Origin: Enterovibrio paralichthyis
GTDB taxonomy: Bacteria; Pseudomonadota; Gammaproteobacteria; Enterobacterales; Vibrionaceae
Reading direction: 5' to 3'
NCBI RefSeq assembly: GCF_019209835.1
Contig: NZ_JAHUTS010000010.1
Span: 62,001 to 126,000 of the forward strand
Length of the DNA: 64,000 nucleotides
Made by a program: the position numbers and the translations under genes. Below, in pieces: positions 59,752-64,000 of this stretch. The notes under the pieces are model-generated. The model was not told the origin of the DNA, searched no databases, and saw only the letters and a list, made by a program, of their open reading frames with translations. Numbering within the stretch: position 1 is the first letter of the stretch; each line of letters opens with the position of its first letter.

Positions 59752-60216
59752 ATGCGCGCTGAATTCGTAAATCCTTTTTTAACGTCGCTGGTGAATGTTC
59801 TGACCACCATGGCACAACTGGAAGTGACGCCTAAAAAGCCTCAACTCAAAAAGACCGAAGTCGCCAAAGGTGATGTTTCCGGTCTGATCGGGATGATTGG
59901 CCCACAAACCAAGGGCTCTTTTTCTATTACGTTTGAAGAAGAGCTGGCGCTTGAAATCATGAGCCGCATGCTGGGCGAGCGCCCTTCCGGTATTGATGCT
60001 GACGTGACGGACATGGTCGGCGAGATCACCAACATGGTTACCGGCGGTGCTAAGCGCATTCTGGCCGATAAAGGTTTCGACTTTGATATGGCGACCCCGA
60101 TTGTGGTTTCCGGCCGTGAGCACACCATTACCCACAAAAGCGAAGGCCAAATCATTCTCATGCCATTCGAATCTGAATACGGCCGCGCCTACATCGAAAT
60201 CTGCTTCGACGACTGA
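59752..60216 (+). CDS. cheX: Chemotaxis phosphatase CheX
   Basis: A 154-aa CheC/CheX-like protein that dephosphorylates CheY-P. The E-x2-N active motif is in DMVGEITNMVTGGAKRIL (near 83-100), within the long helix typical of CheX. There is no membrane segment. It is 20 bases downstream of zur and may be co-transcribed. The frame is open upstream into zur, but the ATG at 59752 gives the family N-terminus MRAEFVNPFL. Confidence 0.88.
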   Translation: MRAEFVNPFLTSLVNVLTTMAQLEVTPKKPQLKKTEVAKGDVSGLIGMIGPQTKGSFSITFEEELALEIMSRMLGERPSGIDADVTDMVGEITNMVTGGAKRILADKGFDFDMATPIVVSGREHTITHKSEGQIILMPFESEYGRAYIEICFDD

Positions 60217-60235
60217 TCGTCGAATTCTGGATACA

Positions 60236-60263
60236 AAAAACGCCGCTATCGCGGCGTTTTTTT
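60236..60263. terminator. Bidirectional terminator between cheX and pgi
   Basis: ACGCCGC/GCGGCGT stem with an A-run before and T7 after, between convergent genes. Confidence 0.8.
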
Positions 60264-60278
60264 CATTTATTCAACAAC

Positions 60279-61931
<1,653 letters not shown>

Positions 61932-62039
61932 AGTTATTGTTCCTTTGTAGACAGAGTCTGTTATCGCGGGCACTGCCCTCCCGCGTCTTACAGAGGTCGG
62001 CAGCCACAGGGCTACCTCCAGAATTGCGTCATGTTACGA

Positions 62040-62056
62040 CGTTGATCGCATCAACG
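62040..62056. promoter_or_regulatory. Palindrome upstream of pgi
   Basis: CGTTGAT-CGC-ATCAACG has perfect 7-base arms in the divergent region between pgi and yjbQ. It may be an operator. Confidence 0.35.
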
Positions 62057-62204
62057 CTAGGGCGTGACATGTTGTCATGTTTATATCGCTACTATTTTGC
62101 GCTAGGTCAGTGTTCGAGAGATAACCAGTTATTGCGTTGCCCAGCATTTGGCTATCATGGTTGTCCTGAACTTTACGCAATTTCCGTGAGGATGGTTGTT
62201 TTAA

Positions 62205-62624
62205 ATGTGGACACAAAAAAACATTACCCTTCGCGCCCGTCCGCGCGGCTTTCACCTTGTGACAGATGAGCTGTTACAGCAGCTTCCCGAGCTTAAATCC
62301 TTGTCAGTGGGACTGGCGAATTTCTTTATCCAGCACACCTCGGCCAGCCTGACCATTAATGAGAATGCGGACCCGACAGTGCGCAGTGATATGGATGCCC
62401 ATTTCGACCGCGCTGTGCCTGAGCGAGCGCCGTATTACCAACACACCTACGAAGGCGACGATGACATGCCGGCGCATATCAAAGCCTCACTGCTCGGCGC
62501 CAGCGTAACGGTTCCCATCACCAATGGGCGATTGGCATTGGGCACCTGGCAGGGCATTTACCTTGGGGAGCACCGTGACCATGGTGGGTCGCGGCGCATT
62601 GTTGTCACGCTGCAGGGCGAATAA
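62205..62624 (+). CDS. yjbQ: YjbQ/UPF0047 protein
   Basis: A 139-aa protein of the UPF0047 family. It has the family core FIQHTSASLTINENADPTVRSDM (split across about 42-64) and the C-terminal WQGIYLGEHRDHGGSRRIVVTL with its conserved histidines. E. coli YjbQ has weak thiamine-phosphate synthase activity, but the true role is not settled. It is probably a single-gene unit. Confidence 0.9.
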   Translation: MWTQKNITLRARPRGFHLVTDELLQQLPELKSLSVGLANFFIQHTSASLTINENADPTVRSDMDAHFDRAVPERAPYYQHTYEGDDDMPAHIKASLLGASVTVPITNGRLALGTWQGIYLGEHRDHGGSRRIVVTLQGE

Positions 62625-62629
62625 AGAAA

Positions 62630-62653
62630 GGGCGGGATGGACAGTCCCGCCTT
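62630..62653. terminator. Hairpin between yjbQ and the D15-like gene
   Basis: GGCGGGA/TCCCGCC arms lie between convergent genes; the T-run is weak, so termination may be partial. Confidence 0.5.
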
Positions 62654-62658
62654 CATAT

Positions 62659-63918
62659 TCAGAAGGGCTGGTTTATCATCACCCGGAACATGCCCTCTTC
62701 ACTGCCGACGGCCATTTCCGATCGCACAACGATCCCTTCTACCTGGAAACGCATCGCCGCCCCGGCGCTCCATTTCATGTCCTGATGCAGTGTCGCCAAA
62801 TCGTAGTCGTCGGCCACACGCCCCACATCCGCAAACAGTACCCATTGCCACCATGGCACCTGATACCAGTTAAACACCGGCAGGTCGCCCAGCGGTTGCC
62901 ATTCCGGGATGACCCGGTATTCCGCACTGTAGCTCAGTGCGGAACGGTCGGCGTAGCGGCCGGACTGGAAGCTGCGTAGGCGGTACAATCCACCAAGCCG
63001 TGCTGCAGCAAACTCCGGCGGACGGCGGAATTCAAGCTGGCCGTTGATTGTCGAGGTGTCGTTCCAGCTTGGGGTATCTGCCGTGTAAACATTGAGTGCA
63101 AGCACCTGCTCTTTTGCGATACTGTCCCACTCGCCCACATCCCAGAACCAACTCTGGTTTGCTTCCCACTTCCACCAGCTCACACTGTCATCACTACCAG
63201 GGTCAAATGACACGATCAGTTCACTCGCACTGCCTGTCGTCGGACGGTTGCTGCTGTCTCGGTTGTCCCATTTAAAGCGGGTTTCCAGGCCACGAACCGA
63301 CGTCGCATCTGAAAACGCACTGGGTGCATTCACGCCCTCTCCGGTCAGGGTGCGGGAATGATAGAAAGGGCGGAACTCAACTGAGGAAACCCCGCTTTCC
63401 CGCGGTGCTGAGCCAGTCACCTCTCGTACTGGCGATAACGCAGCACGGATAGGGTTTTCGGTTGCGGCGCCCCACGGCAGGATGTAACGGAACGACAGGT
63501 GATGCTGGGCATCCCGGCTGTCTGCGGTTGTCCGCCCATTGTAAGGGGAGTCATTGGCCGCGGCATGGCCGAGGTAGAAATCAAACTGTTTGAAATCCGC
63601 CTCGTAAAACTGCCCTCCGAGCAACCAGCGGCTGTCTGCCGACAACTGGTAGTTATTCGCGGCCACAAAGCCCATCCAGGTGCCTTTGGTGGTACCAAGA
63701 CCGGCAGCAAACAGGGAGGCCTGGGGCTGTCCTGCTCCTTTCCAAAGCCCGGCCATGCCGGCAGAAAAGCCCATCACTTCAGTGGAAAATGCCAGAGGCA
63801 CCACTTCGATATCCGGTGGCGCATCGGAACGGTTATCGGCAAATGCAGGCTTCCCTGCAAGCGCACAAAAAAAAGCCGCAACCAAGGTTGCGGCCTTAGA
63901 ATTCAATGTTCTTTTCAC
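62659..63918 (-). CDS. BamA/D15-like outer-membrane barrel protein
   Basis: A 419-aa exported protein with a signal peptide (about 1-27, ending AFA) and a long run of amphipathic strands to a C-terminal phenylalanine (FRVMINQPF). The segment GLYRLRSFQSGRYADRSALS recalls the V-R-G-F loop of the Omp85/D15 family, here as L-R-S-F. There are no clear POTRA domains, so it is a barrel-only member whose substrate is unknown. The start is a GTG at 63918. It is followed on the same strand by no other gene. Confidence 0.7.
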   Translation of the reverse strand: MKRTLNSKAATLVAAFFCALAGKPAFADNRSDAPPDIEVVPLAFSTEVMGFSAGMAGLWKGAGQPQASLFAAGLGTTKGTWMGFVAANNYQLSADSRWLLGGQFYEADFKQFDFYLGHAAANDSPYNGRTTADSRDAQHHLSFRYILPWGAATENPIRAALSPVREVTGSAPRESGVSSVEFRPFYHSRTLTGEGVNAPSAFSDATSVRGLETRFKWDNRDSSNRPTTGSASELIVSFDPGSDDSVSWWKWEANQSWFWDVGEWDSIAKEQVLALNVYTADTPSWNDTSTINGQLEFRRPPEFAAARLGGLYRLRSFQSGRYADRSALSYSAEYRVIPEWQPLGDLPVFNWYQVPWWQWVLFADVGRVADDYDLATLHQDMKWSAGAAMRFQVEGIVVRSEMAVGSEEGMFRVMINQPF

Positions 63919-63933
63919 TACCTACAACTTACT

Positions 63934-63953
63934 TCAGGTCGTTTGGGTATATA
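63934..63953. repeat. Half-copy of the MITE-like terminal repeat
   Basis: TTCAGGTCGTTTGGGTATA matches the reverse complement of the left end of the element at 17431-17455 at all but one position. No second end is visible in the window, so this is a solo terminus at the end of alr. Confidence 0.55.
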
Positions 63954-64000
63954 CAATCTCAACGCGTGAGGTCAGGTTGGTCACCAGCTCATAGCCGATG
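63934..64000 (-). CDS. alr: Alanine racemase, C-terminal end (partial)
   Basis: The last 21 codons of a gene that continues beyond the right edge. IGYELVTNLTSRVEIVY matches the conserved C-terminus of alanine racemase (the TIGYELLC-type motif), which makes D-alanine for the cell wall. The final residues TQTT and the stop are encoded by sequence that matches the end of the MITE-like repeat at 17.43 kb. It lies just upstream of the D15-like gene on the same strand. Confidence 0.7.
   Translation of the reverse strand, partial: IGYELVTNLTSRVEIVYTQTT

Overview
The window (64 kb, about half G+C) looks like a chromosomal segment of a Vibrionaceae-type gammaproteobacterium (Vibrio, Photobacterium, Grimontia or Enterovibrio are the kind of host I have in mind; no species is claimed). 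The reasons are the dusA-pspG pair, a CheX phosphatase, an OmpU-like porin, a TIGR03899-type protein beside the cys operon, an attC site of the size and box layout of Vibrio VCR repeats, and a MITE-like repeat with TTATACCC ends of the kind common in this family.

Layout. 1-7.3 kb: sulfate activation operon on the minus strand (cysG-cysD-cysN-SLC13 permease-cysC). 7.6-12.7 kb: housekeeping genes (cpdB, elaA, a ytfB/oapA-like gene, an FKBP isomerase) and a LysR regulator. 12.8-20.1 kb: plus-strand quinoprotein cluster: CXXXCW rhodanese-like protein, MBL-fold hydrolase, SoxYZ-like carrier, XoxF-like PQQ dehydrogenase, blue-copper protein, 4-Cys secreted protein, XoxJ-like binding protein and a DUF2380-like protein. 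20.1-24.4 kb: cysJIH. 25.0-29.8 kb: FIST sensor, hybrid histidine kinase and LuxR-type response regulator. 29.8-42.7 kb, minus strand: a periplasmic cytochrome c, a binding protein, a second PQQ alcohol dehydrogenase, an aldehyde dehydrogenase, a NosR-like flavo-iron-sulfur membrane protein and pqqABCDEF. 42.9-46.6 kb, plus strand: the 'PQQ-associated' ABC system (binding protein, beta-propeller protein, ATPase, permease). 46.7-48.9 kb: an outer-membrane protein, pspG and dusA.

The quinoprotein genes read as one physiological unit: PQQ is made and exported, two periplasmic PQQ dehydrogenases oxidise alcohols, an aldehyde dehydrogenase takes the product on, and a cytochrome c and a cupredoxin take the electrons. 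A two-component system of the Pseudomonas ErcS'/ErbR kind probably controls it. Both dehydrogenases carry the extra aspartate (D-Y-D and D-F-D) that marks lanthanide-dependent enzymes, and no calcium-type enzyme is present in the window.

48.9-55.3 kb is an accessory element next to the 5' end of dusA. It has a tyrosine integrase, a remnant of an integron cassette array (one VCR-like attC, one truncated attC, a frameshifted cassette gene and a secreted endonuclease/exonuclease/phosphatase-family protein), and then a tight block of eight or nine overlapping minus-strand genes. That block encodes a virion-type lysin, an unrecognised 273-aa protein, a protein with four 16-residue repeats and several 30-70 aa membrane proteins. 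It looks like the structural cassette of a small tailless, membrane-containing phage or satellite; no terminase, tail or replication gene is visible.

55.3-64 kb: yqhD, an OmpU-like porin, a 3-hydroxyisobutyrate dehydrogenase-family gene, zur, cheX, pgi, yjbQ, a BamA/D15-like outer-membrane protein and the end of alr, whose last codons lie in half of the same repeat found at 17.4 kb.
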